Assembly: GCA_963514095.1 (NCBI GenBank)
Contig: OY741276.1
Location: 25,177,395 to 25,241,394 of the forward strand
Origin: Eutrigla gurnardus
Taxonomy: Eukaryota > Chordata > Actinopteri > Perciformes > Triglidae
Direction of reading: 5' to 3'
Length of the DNA stretch: 64,000 nucleotides
The notes below the pieces were generated by a model that saw only the letters and a list, made by a program, of their open reading frames with translations, was not told the DNA's origin and made no database searches. Below are positions 1 through 32,379 of the stretch, piece after piece; positions within the stretch are counted from its first letter, which is position 1; every line of letters begins with the position of its first letter. The position numbers were made by a program, and so were the translations under genes.

Positions 1-1104
1 CAACAACAAGATGTTTGTCAAACAGCACATCTGCCAACGTTACAACTATCAGTCATCTTCAGGGGTGTGATGAGTGTGAAATGTTTGACAGAGGGCTTAT
101 TATTTGTACATGATGAGCAGCTTCCGGACTTCAGCAAAACATTAAAAAAGCTCCTATAACTGAACTAAGCTGCATAAAAAGACAAACTGGAATAAACAAA
201 TATGGGCATTATAATGGGAGACACTGTGAGCTGCAGGAGCTACATGACCAATTTCACACTTATAATCTTTTAAGATGAACCTTTAAATCTGCATCCGAAC
301 TTGGCTCTGCTTAAAAATGCACTTGACAGACAGACAATCATGTGATTTCAAGCCTTCATCACTAAGAGTGAGTGCAGAAGTTCAAGAGAAAATAGCTAAA
401 ATGTTTTTGTATGCTCTTCATCGTAGTGCTTTATCTAATGTTGAGGAATATGTTAAAGCTGAGCTGAAACCACATTTCAACGGTATCAAGCTTAGAGATG
501 GGACAATACAATATAGGATTGTGATTAAAAACACACACACAATCGTGGTGGATCATAAATCGGGATAACCATAAATATCATCACAAGTGACTTACTCGCT
601 ATCATGGCAGAGAATAGTGAAAAATAATAATTTATCCATATGATCCATGCTCAACTTATTTAAGATTATTTGATTGTTTTTACTGCAGATTGATTGAAAG
701 ATCGATGTCAAGATATTATTGGCTGACAATGGTTGGTACTAGCTCGTGTAAGCACGCATCATATTTTGTTTTATAGGAAGACAAAATTAAAATATTGGAT
801 TTTGATTAAAAAATAATATATTCCAAGAAAGTGATGTTTGGTCATTTCTTCTGCATATATTATTATATAGGTGCACAGTGATGTGATCTGAAAGGCATTT
901 TTTATTATTACAACTCAAATTCATTCCCACGCCATTTTCTTCCAGATTACAGCTCAGACTTCCATGAACTGATCTATGAACAGTCAGCATCTGACCGTTT
1001 ATTTTGCTTGTTTTGCACAGATGTACCTCAACAGAGGCATCATATTGAAGTTACCACATGCAGCAAGTGTTATGTACTATAGATTAGGTAGTTATACAAA
1101 TATA

Positions 1105-1109
1105 TTATA

Positions 1110-1178
<69 letters not shown>
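1105..1178 (+). repeat. TA microsatellite
   Basis: About 35 TA units with a few interruptions. Confidence 0.95.
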
Positions 1179-1180
<2 letters not shown>

Positions 1181-1699
1181 AAGAAGAATTGTATGGAAGT
1201 ATTGTATTCCCTCATTCTGGGAAAGGTGAACCGGTGTGGGCGGAGTTGTGTGTTAGATTTGTGTTTAGTTTAAATAACTAAATATGAATGCAGGTCCTTG
1301 TGTTGTTGCACAGCTCGGTTTGTACTGGACGTATTCCGGGCTGCGTTACGTTCACACCTGTATGTTATTCTGAAGGTAAACTCAACTGACTAAGGTAAGA
1401 CGACACTGTATATAACGTTATATGAACTTAGCTAAACCGACAGCCTCACGGTACAAGAAGATAGCAACAAGCTAGCAACTGCCTACAACTACAGCTACAG
1501 ACAAACACCTCGTTATCACGTGGGTCACTAAAGAAAGAAAGAAGCTTGAAGAAAACTCAAATAATACCATTTCAGTGACACCCCGGTGTTCTCAGGAGCG
1601 CTGCATGGAGAGCATACCAAACATGCGCCGGACTGGAAGGACCTCTATTGACAGTAGATGAGCTGCCCAAAGAAGTGCCTGTATAAAAATAACACACGC

Positions 1700-1720
1700 T
1701 CGCCCTCGCCCTCGCCCTCG

Positions 1721-1757
<37 letters not shown>
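1700..1757 (+). repeat. CGCCCT / CT simple repeat
   Basis: Three CGCCCT units grade into (CT)n. Arg-Glu frames through it are artefacts. Confidence 0.9.
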
Positions 1758-1758
<1 letters not shown>

Positions 1759-3639
1759 AACATGATTATAAATATTATGACAAAAAAGTATATGAATGAT
1801 CACAATCACAATAACAATTATTTGTGTTGTTATGGCTATGAAAATATTAACAATTAATAACATATATGAACAAAAATAAATAGGAAGGTAAATCATAATT
1901 TTTTTTAATCTTTGTAATTCAAATCAGATAATTTTTATTGGATTGTCACATAACATGTCAATTTTCTATTGAAGGTAAGAGGAGGCTTGGAGAATTCAAA
2001 CACACAGACAATTAGAATATAACACCTCAGCTATGTGCTCTTTTAAATTCCCTTTACTTCTATAATGGGGATTTGAAACACTCTACCTACCTAAAACTGC
2101 ATACAGTACATCAGAACTGAGTGAGAACTATAAAACTGGCAAAGACTTATCATACTGCAAGAACAGGAGAGTCTTTATTTTTTCATTCTTTTCAGTCTAA
2201 TGGAGAAAGGGAGACAGAGACAACACAGGGCCTTAATCCACAGAGCACACAGACTCCTTTCATGGGAGTGCTGGGAGAGACCTTTATTTGTCCATTCCTA
2301 TCATGGAGAAAGCAGGTTTCAAGCTCGGCTAGGTCTGAGCTGGAAGATTAGATGAAACCAGAGTGTTTTAAACCTCTTCTGTGGCCATGGATTAGAGTCA
2401 GCCTGCACTCTGAAATGAAACAATAAGGAATACAGGTGGCTTAGTGGGAGAAGGTACATTGGGTTAGAAAACGAAATAATCTTCAAGCAAAAAAAAGGCC
2501 CTGCAAAAATTAAGAATATAGCACTAATTTTACTTTACAAAGCTGAGGGATTTTTACAACCGATCACATACAACTGAATTTATTTGGGTAAGTGAATGTT
2601 AACATTTTAGCCTAAGCAGCCTTCACCAGGAACACCCCCAGTCATAATATTTCATGGGTCGAGCACATCTATTATAATGTCCTACATTATCACCTCCAGA
2701 CATACTCAAATGGGACATTCAATATTTGGGATTTAGAGGATGCTTACCAGTTTATCTAATTCACAAATGAGCCAGATGAAATCACTAAGCCTGTAATGAA
2801 ATACATGACAAGGGTGAGTCTCAGTTGTAGAGCGGCAGTGAGTTTAAACCAATTAGTGCAAATGGAGGTGGCAGGAGGGTAACCTCTCAGCAGGAGGTGG
2901 GAGAAAGTGTCTGCTGCCCTGCCTGGACAGATACCATGGCCTACATCATCATCAATTATTCCTGGCATCTCAACTTACCCAGGGGCAGGAGGGTGTACGG
3001 GACAATGCCAGGGTGCACTTGAGAGCTGGAGCCTGTCTCCCCATGGGTCCGAGGAGGACGGAGAGGAGGAGAAGAGGAGGAGAGGAGGGTGGGGTGACAG
3101 GGTTGAGGTGTGTATACAGTATCATCCATCCAACCGGAGAGAGATTGTGTGGTAAGGAAATCCCTGGAATCCCACTTTTGCTCCCGCCACCCGGCCGTGG
3201 GGGCAGGCAGGTCACTTTACAGCTCATCACCAAATTAGAAAGGCTGTGGGTCAGCCTGAGCAGCAGCCAGACCACAGAGGGGTAGAAATAGATGGGAGTG
3301 CTGCGATGCCGTCTGCTGGTGCTCATTCACCAGGCTCCTCTCTCATCGTGGAGAGGTGGAGGATCACACTGCACACCGTGGAGGCCACGACTCCAGGGAG
3401 GAACACAAGACTTTTACAGAAGGCCTCCAAGACGGACCAGAAAGTAATGAATATATGCACACAGAGAGCTACCTAAGTATACATTTCTAGTGCTTTTTTA
3501 AATGTGACACTATAACATGACTGTCAATAAGTAAACTAACAATAAAATGATGAATTATTACATTTGGTTCATTTAACCTTTATTCAAGGAAACATCCCAG
3601 CAAGTTATTTAAATGAATACTATTGTTCAGGCACCTTAC

Positions 3640-4518
3640 TCCTCGTGGCAACCTCCAGTTCTCGCTACCGTCGCTACCACAATGCCAAGATGACTTCAAC
3701 ACTTGAATGATGAAGCTAACTTTGTTAACAGCTTCACTAGAGTCCAGATGGATCCAGGTCCAGTTGCTGCTCGGGGTGCCGCTCCGCTGCTTATGTTCAT
3801 CAGATCCACCTGTCGCTCCTCCGCAGTCCAAATATGGTCACCTCTGTTCTCTGGTTGCAAAAAATTGTTAAGGCCAAATCCCAATGTCCCCCCTAAGGTC
3901 TAAGCCCTGAACCCTCAGGGACTTAACTGACGCTTCCAGGTAAGTGGTTGAGTGTGAGAGGCTGTGAGGGCTTGAAATGGTAGAAATACAAATGGGACAG
4001 CAATCAGCAAGTCACTTTACTTTGATGACATAAAATATATGATCTAAAAGTGTTATTATTCTGAATGTCTTCCAGGATCGTATTATCCCATACCAGATGT
4101 CATTGTCAAATCATTTATTTACTTGTGTTAGTTAAAACGGCTTCAATTAGTTCAATTAAAATAACTGGTTCCCCTGGTAACCCCGTGTTTCATGTTACGC
4201 TATGAACTGTGGGTAATTCCCTCATTCAAAGTCTGCATCGATGCTGATTTACGGAAAGTGGGTATAAAGGGCTCAAACTGTCCTCGAGCGAGCCCTCACA
4301 CACACTTCACCGAGGGACAGCTCTCAGGACTCCAGCACTTAATGGGAACGTGCATCAGTCCATGAGTCCATGAGGGGGGACATTGGGATTTGGCCTAAGA
4401 TCACAACAGCCAAAATCAAAGATGGCGATGACCAAATGCTGAATCAGAGGCTTCAAAGCCGTAGTCTACAAACCAATGGTGACATCACAATGGCTACGTC
4501 CACTTCTTATATACAGTC
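3640..4518 (-). repeat. Dispersed repeat family R1, copy 1 (interrupted)
   Basis: Reverse-orientation copy sharing recognisable phrases with the other R1 copies: CAAATATGGTCAC, GATGGATCCAGGTCCAG-like, and ACGTCCACTTCTTATATACA at its end. The 3872-4395 MITE splits it: the left part ends in the TTGCAAAAA segment and the right part resumes with AAAATCAAAGATGGCGATG. R1 shows no coding capacity. Confidence 0.75.
3872..4395. mobile_element. PIF/Harbinger-like MITE, 524 bp
   Basis: Perfect 23-bp terminal inverted repeats (3,872-3,894 and 4,373-4,395) start GGCCAAATCCCAATG and end in a C-run. Both ends are flanked by TAA (3,869-3,871 and 4,396-4,398). A 3-bp TWA target duplication is the hallmark of PIF/Harbinger transposition. 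There is no transposase reading frame, so it is non-autonomous. The superfamily assignment rests on the TAA duplication, because I do not recognise the exact TIR. It sits inside an R1 copy and is therefore younger than that copy. Confidence 0.8.
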
Positions 4519-5394
4519 TCTGTGTGTTTTCCTTCAGGCAAGGATGAACAGGTTTATGAATACAAACAAACATTTAAATTCTTGCAAAACGACCTTTCCA
4601 GCTCAAAACATACTGTTTACATAATATGTATTGTGTTAACATTTTCTGTTTTCTTCTATTTTTATGTTTCAGATGTTATCTCAGAGAATTAAAAAAAAAA
4701 AACGCACAAAACAGGATGGACTGTCCTCTCATGCCTCATTTAAGTACTCAGTTGGACACCAGAATAAATGTGTAGGTGCAATGTTGTGTCTCCCTGAATC
4801 GTCGACGTGTCAGTTGACGAGTAAGCGTTACGTTATCAGAAGTGCAGAGGAAGATGCTGGTGCAGGTATGATAACGTGTGATGGGGAGCTCATGTTTTCC
4901 TTGAGCATCTTTGCAGGTGTGAATGGAGAAACCTCAGGGACGGCGAGGAGTGACTGGCCTGTTACTTTGAGGCAAGAGCAAACCAAGACTTAAATGAATC
5001 AGGATGTAGCGGGAAGGACGCACAGGCACTATCAGCTCCACGAAAGCATCCTCCCTTGGAACAGTGAAGAAAGGGAGGCAGCCAGTGTCTCAAGTTAATA
5101 TACTTATCAGTTCTTTTCTGAACTCCTCTGTAATAATGAAGCTGTTTCTCATGGTCATATCCACTGGGATTAGCAGGAAAGGTTACATTTTTATCTCTGA
5201 CCCCTGATACAACCAGGAGTAAGCCTTTTTTAATATTTATCCGAGTCACCAATTACACTCATCTTTTACACTGATGCACATACGCTCACATGTGGTGACA
5301 ACAACTACATGCAAGCTATTCTCCTTCCCAAAGCATTAACTTATAAAATAAGGAATAAGGGTCCTGTTCTGCAGCATCAACATGGATCTGGAAC

Positions 5395-6085
5395 AAAGAC
5401 GGTATAAAAGAAGTGAACGTATTCATCATGACATCACCTGTTGGTTTGTGAAATACAGTTTTGAAGCCTGGAGTTTGGCATTTTGCCTGTCAACATCTCC
5501 GATTTTTTGCAACCGATGAAAGATGAAAGGAAATGACCATATTTGGACTGTGGAGCAGCAACGAGTTGATCGAACAAACACAAGCAACAGAGCGCCACCC
5601 TGAGCAGCAACCTTACTGGATCTGGATCCATCTGGATTCTGGTGTGAAGCTGTGAACAAAGTTAGCTTTATAATTCAAGGTCAACTTTATAGCTAAGTGT
5701 TAAAGTCATCTTAGTAGCTAACTGTATTAATAGCATGATAGCGACAGTAGCGAGGCCAAGGCAGAGACCTGTCAATCACAAGTAGCCCCGCCCCCTAAAG
5801 CATCCCCTGCTTTCTGGTCTGTTGGACTCTAAATGGACCATAATGTACTAAATGAACATCATGCTGGATTGAAGAAGACTTGAAACTAGAGATTGAGACC
5901 ATAAACGCATGTTTACAATAACATTTACTGAGATAATACATCAAGAGAGAAGTAGGATCATCTCATCTCATAGACTTCCATGCAATCAGACTTCTTGCAA
6001 CCAGAGGAGTCGCCCCCTGATGGATAGAGAGAATGCAGGTTAAAGGGGCACTTCAACCTTGGCTTCACTTCACGAGATGTTGCCA
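5395..6085 (+). repeat. Dispersed repeat family R1, copy 2 (near full length)
   Basis: The most complete uninterrupted copy in the window. It opens with the GAAGTGAACGTATTCATCATG region and runs through GACCATATTTGGACTG, GGATCTGGATCCATCTGG, CCCCGCCCCCTAAAGCATC, AACATCATGCTGGATTGAAG and GAGATTGAGACCATAAACG to GTCGCCCCCTGATGG. The same order is seen at 45,227-45,705 and 53,975-54,470. Confidence 0.8.
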
Positions 6086-6923
6086 CCTGAGCTGAAACCT
6101 GGAAGCTCTTAGCTGAGCCTCAAAATATTAAACTAAACTATGTTTAAATACAGTATATGCTGAGAAGTTTTAAATTGTTCCAGAGCCACGCTTTTATTAG
6201 TGGCTAGCCTTTTCCTTTTTGTTGATGATAAAATTGATAACGATATTTGGGATTCCATTTCTTACTCATTTTTATTTCAAAAGAAAGTTTGTTACACAAC
6301 GACGAGGAGACCTTTACACCAGTCAAGGATCAAAAGTGTTACATTTTTACAAACACTCTGAGGCCTGAGACTTCAGACGATGACGTACATTATCATCTTG
6401 ATAATCTGTTGCCATCTTTGTACCACTGGCATGGAACACGAGTCAAGTTTAAGACTTAAAATGCCATTGGATGGACAGAACCGAGATGAGCGAGTCGAGA
6501 GTCCAGCAGATGCCTCAACATACAGTCACGACCACTCTTCGTGGTGCTGCTGCCACTTCATTTGTCATAGAGGATGACATTAAGGCCAAAGGTTACTTTG
6601 CGAAGGCTAATTACTGAGCAGGTTATATATATATACACACACTGGTCTGTGTGCGTGTGTGTGTGTGCGTGCATACCACAGTTTGGCTGTGAATGCGACG
6701 CTCCTGTTACACGACCATCGGGAAATTTGTTTGGAAAGCCAGAGCAGAGGTATAGCTCTCCACAGCTTTATTTTTAGGATCGTTCATGTGGACTGAACGC
6801 AGGCTGAACACACTCACACCGCGCCATTCAGACATGCAGTATGCGTGGACAACCAAATACAGGCTGTGTGCAAGAGAGCTCATGTTGCCGACACACCCAC
6901 GCATCCACATTCCCACCTGCCCC

Positions 6924-6970
<47 letters not shown>

Positions 6971-7904
6971 CACCTTGCACACACACATACATGCCACGCA
7001 AGCCATCGCTCATCAGATCAGTGACCAACAAATAAACACAGGCAGGCATAACTGTGCAAAGCTAAGCTAAGCAGATACCCGGTACATGCAGAATGTGTGT
7101 GTGTGTGATTCATTCGCAAGCCGCTCGTTCCACCACGCAGAGCTTTTAATGGCCGAACAGGAAATACAGAATCAATCAGCGAGGACACGGACAGCAGCCC
7201 GAGGGATCTGCATCGCATAACAAGACCATCCCTGCAGCTCGGCCTGCATGCGTGTATTCTTGTATGCATGTTCATGTACGGGGTCGTTGGTAGAAACTCG
7301 GGCCGTGCAGGCACTTCCTCACATCTCCAGTCTGATGATTTGGCTGCAGAGTGCGAAGCCCATCACCAAACAGGAAGGTAGCCTCCTTTGATTTATGTGC
7401 TGTGACTCAGACTGATAACACTAGAGCCCCCGGAGCAGACCGTTAGAAGCAAACTGACACGCTCTCTGCTCTGCTAGTGTTTGGCAAAACCTTTAGGAAG
7501 TGTAATGAAGTAGCTTGTTATTTTTGGTGCAGACGCTTGCTATAGCTAATTATCTCTGTCAGTGATCAAAATGAGGTTTTGAATGCGTGACATCCTAAGG
7601 GCTCTGCGAGGCTGTAATTATATACAGTGTGGCAATAAACTAAATAAGTGGTAGACCGATTAATCGGTTAGCCGATTAATGGCATATTGAGATGATCGCC
7701 ATCGGCCAATGCCTGCGCTCATGAGGCCGGTAAACAAAAAACGTCTGCAGGTCTGTAGGCAGCCTCGTCAGTGTGGCTGCTTTGGAACGATGTTAGCGTT
7801 AGATCTAGTTAAGCAAACAGACAATGAACATTTTTATTTTCACATTGTTGTTGTGAAGTAACAAATACATTGCAGTGTTAAAATGTTCAAGTACAGGTCA
7901 GGTA
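6086..7904. other. Intergenic, simple repeats only
   Basis: A GT tract near 6,650, a CA microsatellite at 6,926-6,969 and a small palindrome at 7,659-7,680. No gene recognised. Confidence 0.55.
6926..6969 (+). repeat. CA microsatellite
   Basis: About 21 CA units. The Thr-His and Cys-Val frames across it are artefacts. Confidence 0.95.
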
Positions 7905-8192
7905 GCCAGGTCGCGACCACAACCTCGCTACAGTCGCTACCGTCACTCCCACACTACCAATGCAGTTAGCTACTCAGATTACTTCAACAATGAAGCTAAC
8001 GTTGTTACCAGCTTCACAACAGAAGCCAGATAGATCCAGATCCAGTAAGGTTGCCGCTTCTGCTTTCGTTCCTCGGATCCGCCCGTTGCTCCTCCGCATA
8101 TCCATTTATGGTCACTTCCATTCACTGGTTGCAAAACTCCCAACTGTAGTTCACAAACCAAGGGGGAAATGTCACGATGGCTACGTCCACCC
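7905..8192 (-). repeat. Dispersed repeat family R1, copy 3 (truncated)
   Basis: Reverse-orientation 5' half of R1: GTCGCTACCGTC, TGAAGCTAACGTTGTTACC and TAGATCCAGATCCAGTAAGG lead to GGTTGCAAAAC and ATGGCTACGTCCACC. The other half is missing. Confidence 0.7.
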
Positions 8193-11100
8193 AGGAAAAT
8201 TTGGGGTTCAGTATCTTGTCTGATGTCACTTCAACATGACCTGGAGGAGCCACGGATCAAAATGTCTAATTGGAGGACGACTCGCTTTACCTCCGAGCCA
8301 CAGCTGCTCTATGTAAATCAAAGTGTACCGACTTTCAGTGTCGTCTATAACATAGCTGTGGAAGCATCGAACTAAAAATCACAAACGTGGCGAAAATGAT
8401 TTCATGCCAATAAATTGGGCAGTCGATGAGATATTTTAGTTAGTGAAATGATGTTTAAACTTTTTGATGAATGAATAAGAGCTGATCAAGCAGACAGCAA
8501 AGAGGTTGTCAGAGGTGCAACAACATCACCATTCAGTCATGTCAAGCAGTGTTTGTTGTGCTGCTTTTGACTGCTGTGATTTGGCATATTCATACAAACA
8601 CTGTCCCTTTGTTGCACGCCGGCATCAAACAGCAGCTCAATAAATCTCTGTGCTGCTTCCAGAGGTAATAAAACAGCTTCCTGTGTGGCAAGAGACCTGA
8701 CTAAATGATTTAGGAGCTGAGGTTGCTGATCGTAATTGGTCTCTTAGTGAAGTCCAGGGATCAGAACCACAAACTGATATTGTAGCACATCCTTTTTCCC
8801 TTTTGGCCACAGGCACTGGTGTTCTATGTAAGGCTGTGGTCTGCTGGACCAGTCGGGGTAGGCCAAACCTGACCACAGTACTGCTGCACCAAGCTCTCTT
8901 CCGAACACCCACTTTGCCGCATTAGCAGCCATGTGTATTGAATTTAGACCATTCTTGAGGGTATCCTGTTCTTATCAGGGGTCAGATAAGCTCATTTCAC
9001 AGGCCCTCGCCTCTCCTGGGCTACCAACAGGACCCCGCTGTGACAAGTCCACCTCATCTACGTTTCCCCGTGTTTGTGGTTGAATGAAAGGTCATGAAGG
9101 GATTCAGTGCGGTGGTTGAATCAAATATGGGCCGGTCTTTGAAACAAACAAGACAACCTTGACATTCCTCAATGGGAGTATTCAGACTCCAGAAAAGATT
9201 AAAATATCTCAGAATGAGGAGTTCTCACAGAAGAAAGTGGTGTCTGTGAACTGTGTCAAGTTGTACAGCAAATGAAAGGAGAAGGATACAATGTCATTTC
9301 TCATTGTTTTTATACCGTTTGGTTCAGTGGATGGCCTCAGCGGGTTCTTTGAGCATTTGTCTTGAACTTGGGAGGCCAGATGAGGGAGAAACCACAAACC
9401 TGGTTGGGAGACTCACCTTGGCTTACCAGTCTGAGGGCCCGTTTGTCTTCATGAAACCTCCTGAAGACCCGCCCCGCCCCGAGCCACTGCAGCCCCTTCC
9501 AGGCCCTGCAGGCATCTCGGGCTGACAGCTCCTGAGCCAGATACTGGCAGTACAACAGAGCCGTCATAATTGGCCCCTATTCATTTCTCAGGGATAATCC
9601 TCGCCTTGGTTGAGCCTTTTCTGTTCCGAGCTTCATTTTTTCACTCATGTTTACACAAGGTATGCGTCGGTTTCTCCTCCTCCTAAGGCTTTGCTCCGAA
9701 GGCGGGCTGTATACCCAGCATGTGTGTTTTAACGTGCGTGTCTGAGGGTTCTGCTCCTCCAGCGTGGCTGCTAGGGCTCAAGACCTGAAGTGACAAAGGC
9801 CTTGTGCATGTCTGCCTCTAGACAACTGTCAGCATTCAATGGGCTGGATTAAGACGGAGCATAGGACCGAGCGCACCTTGACATGTTGACATGTTCTACT
9901 AAGTGCATTTCAAGGTGGATTTAGCCTGTTTGCTCCATTGTGGAGGGGACAGAGGAGACACAATTGCTTAATGGGACTGGCTATTCTTGAGATGGCAGGT
10001 GAACTTTACTCCCGCTGTCTGGGTTAGGACTGACACCGGCCTCATTCTCAGGGTGAGTGAGGCTGCTGTGGATCCTGAGGAGGTTCAGGGGTTTCAGAGA
10101 GCTCTGTCCTTAACCAAACAAACACAGTGGAATTTCTGCCATTGTTGGTGCAGAGGGTTGAGTGACAGGGCTGCATAGCAGAGCTGCCTGTCAGCAGAGA
10201 TGACTCCGGGTCAAAGTGTGACCACCCCATGTGACATTGCTTAATATAAGACATGCAGCATTAGGTACACCTGTACAGATGCAGATTCACTTCAACACTG
10301 GCAGCAGTTTTCTCCGGAGGTTTTTTCAATATTTTTATAATGCTGTGAAAAAGCAGATTATTCTCAAAAGGAGTTCAATACTTTGAGAAATACCTTTTTT
10401 CTGCTGAGAGTCAGAGGGAAAGATTGATACCACTATCAATGTCTTGTTGACAAACATCACAGCACTAGTCAGTTTTCCTTTTTTAGTCATCTGCAAAGCT
10501 AAATTATTGATGTGCTCTAATTTTGGTCAAGAACGGAAATAAGCATAATTTCTCAAATGTTGAAATATTCCTTTAAGTACTTACATTTATAGTCTATGCA
10601 CATGAATAGACAACACGCGAGCATTCATTGATGTACAACACAGAACAATCAGTGAGCATTGTTAATTTAATAGTTTACATATAAATTATATATAACAAAT
10701 CTTGAATGGAAAATTACACTTCTGTATTTACAATTGCTAAAGTAGGCGGCCAGGTGACATCAGACCTGCACTCCCCAGTTTTGGGTTTTAGTGCAGGCCA
10801 TCATTAGCTGGCCAATCTGAAAGTTGAACCCTGACCTTCCCATGGGGCAGCTGAGGCTAACTGGTCAAATCTTGGGCCTGGAGTGACTGCGGTGATCCAC
10901 AACAACAAATGACATTCAAGTCAGACAGATATGTCGTTAAATAAATGGCATTTTGTGCGTATGAGCAGCCATACTGAGAACAAGATATAGAGCAGATGAG
11001 AAAATGCAGGAGGGAAGTGGAAGGTAAAAGGCAAACCGACATTACAGTTACACTGATGGCCTCAATGACTTCCCTCGTGTTGCCTTGGGCCCACCCTCGG

Positions 11101-12479
11101 GTCTCTGAAGTGGCTCATTAAGCACAGAAACATAGACTCAATTACCCTGGGCAAACACAGCGCTACTGCTTGGTGTTGTGTTGGTTGGCTGGCTGGTAGG
11201 TTGGGTCCGTCCGTCTCCTGGCCATCCGACCATCCAACCCCCCCCCCACCCGGCCCCCCCAGGCCCCTGCCGTGCAGCGCTGCAGCATGTGAGCCCTCTG
11301 TGCTCCGAGTGATAGAGTCAAGCTGTTCCTGCTGAGCGGAGGTCAGGGTCCTTCAGTCAGCACCTCGGCCCTGAACAGAGCACACAGGAATCCCCCTTCC
11401 CTCCCTAACCAGGGTTGAAACTCTGCTCTCTCTCCTCTGGCTCAGGTCCAAATAAACCTGGTACCTCTCTCTCTCTCTCTCTCTTTCCTCTCTCCATCTC
11501 CTGGCACACTGTCACTCCCCTCATCGAAATCATTAATCAGGCTGGGCAGATTAGACTTCAAATACAAATAAACTACATCCAGCAGCCTTCTCTTAGGTCC
11601 CCCCAATTTCTTAAGCAACCCACGTTATTGACAGACCTCCTCCTCATCCTCTACTTAATAAACCCAAGATGTCCAGTAGAGCCAGCAGGTTGGACACTTG
11701 AGCAAACGGCCCATTACTGCTTTATTGATATAAGCAACTGGCCTTATCTTTGAGGGTGATGACTCTTTAGGCCTAACCTGCCATCAATGTAAATACACAA
11801 CAGATAACACTTATCAGTTTGGCACCACTGCTTTTAAACGTCATCCAAGAGGCACATATCTTTTATAGGGATTAAAGGGATTAAATGTGCAACCTGAATG
11901 TATTCAGGCTCATGTTTGACTACTTTATACTGTCTTCCATTCTTAGCTCAAAAAGGGTGAATTGGAGGACAACAGTGCCACCTTTGGGTGACACTGAGTA
12001 GTATAGTTATAGTAGAGCTGTCAGAGCACTGTTATCAACAGGTAGAGTTGCCCTGTGGCATTCACACAGACTGTGACAACACACGTCTGTAGTCCCACTC
12101 TTTCTTCTTATGCATGGGGATAGAGAAAGGCATGGGAGGAAGAGGAAGGGGTCGGGGGTCTGCTGGGCCCTAAACAAGCGGGGGCTCCCTGGCCAGGTCT
12201 TAGCTGGCTGACTGACAGACGGCCCACCGACTGTTTGTGTGTGTCCATGGGAAATGGGGCGGTGTCGTTGCGGCGACAGCTCTGGGGCCATCCATCAGTG
12301 TCATGGGGGGGTGGTGTTTGTGGGGGTGTATGGTATGTGTCACCTCCAAGACTAATGGACAGGAAGTACAGCCGGAGAAACAACAATATTTGCAGAATAC
12401 ATATATTCAGAAAAACGTTAGGGTTCGGTCCACCGTTCTTGTATGGTTTCAACAAAACCCTGAGCACAGGCCTTAATCC
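8193..12479. other. Intergenic downstream of txnrd2, no recognised gene
   Basis: Moderately GC-rich patches occur at 9,340-9,570 and 11,200-11,300, plus a CT tract near 11,468-11,485. Short frames here lack splice context and match nothing I recognise. Regulatory sequence is possible but unproven. Confidence 0.5.
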
Positions 12480-12805
12480 TGATTGATGAGCCTGTTTATT
12501 TAAAAGAAGCTCACTCTGCGGCCCTGACACTCACTAACCTGATCTGTGCTTTTTAGAGGATACACACACAACGTGCATATATACACGGGATAATCAAAGT
12601 CTTGGTTATCACATGATGTGTTAATGATTTGCATGACTGGCCTATGAAGAGACGATTCCCAGAGAGAACACCGTGAAACCTTATAAGCTTATAGCCTTAT
12701 AGAAGGAGAGGGGCAAGAAGAGAGAGCAGGAGAAACCCAGGCTAAACGCTAACGTTCTCCACGGAGGGAACCTGTGTGCTCTCTAACGTTCAGAGACCGA
12801 GATGC
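12480..12805 (-). other. txnrd2: txnrd2 3'UTR with polyadenylation signal
   Basis: After the TAA the sense strand continues to an AATAAA (complement of 12,495-12,500), giving a 3'UTR of about 320 nt. A SECIS element should sit here or in a longer UTR. I checked for the ATGA / apical AA / GA pattern by eye and found no convincing one, so its position is open. Confidence 0.5.
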
Positions 12806-31577
<18,772 letters not shown>

Positions 31578-32379
31578 GTTGTTGTTATGAAAGGACCCAG
31601 GCTGGCGATGTGCTGGCTAGAGAATTGCCTGAAAAGTTGTCACAACCACTAGGGGCGCTAAAGACACTGGTCCTGACCAGTGGCACAGTGGTCGTGACCA
31701 GCTGCTCTGTGATCTGTTCTGTTGTTTGGACCAGCTGAGTGATCTGTGAAGTGTTTGTTTGTTTGTATTTATTTTTAATACAACTTTTCCCTTTTCTCAC
31801 TGTTAGCAGAATAGCCTAAATGTGAGAAGCCATAATCATTTGTCTATCCAATGTTATTGATCACTTTTATTAATAGAAATCGTAATAACAATGATTAAAT
31901 TATTATTATTAGTCATAGTTGTATGAGTAGTACTTTCAATTATGCAGGCCCATGTCAATCGATCAGGACCACTTAGCCTAACTCCTTATTGGAGAGAACT
32001 GAAGATTAATTTTCCGTTGGTTTTTCGATCATGCCATGGCTGCATGATCACTGCCTCTAAACCAATGAAATGAAGGAAACGGTTGGTGATTAAGTTACTG
32101 GCCAATCAGGAGCAATTTCCAATTTTGATGCCAGGTGTGATAATATTGATCATATGCCATATGCTCATTCTAAATCCAAGAAGAGCCAATATGGTCTTGG
32201 ATATCTATTCACTTGGATTCCCATTCCCATTCCAACGATCTGAGTAAGTAATCTTTGACTTTTATTATGTTTTCATTGTTATTCGTCGAGATATGTTTAC
32301 GTGATTAGACTCTTTTTAGATTTGAGCCATCTTGTGTGTCTTTGACTATAGACTATATATAGTTATATAGAATATAGCT
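31578..32379. other. txnrd2 5' flank and promoter region
   Basis: Sequence immediately upstream of the txnrd2 start codon. No TATA box stands out and no divergent gene (human COMT is TXNRD2's neighbour) is recognisable. It grades into the gag fragment at about 32,380. Confidence 0.45.

Larger units (their letters stand above)
1..3639. other. Left flank with no recognised gene
   Basis: A TA microsatellite is at about 1,105-1,178 and a CGCCCT/CT tract at 1,700-1,757. A small frame at 317-568 (83 codons) matches no family I recognise. 1,190-1,660 has short ACTAA/TAAGG-rich sequence that could be an old mobile-element leader, but no terminal repeats can be seen. Nothing else is supportable. Confidence 0.5.

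Noticed and set aside
9337..9567. 76-codon minus-strand frame with a gtaagc donor-like site (YLAQELSARDACRAWKG)
   Set aside because: No convincing acceptor, no partner exons and no recognisable family. Kept only as a possible GC-rich element.
12007..12530. Minus-strand frames of 94 and 140 codons below txnrd2
   Set aside because: They lie in the 3' flank, lack splice context and are Pro/Ser-rich with no recognisable motif.
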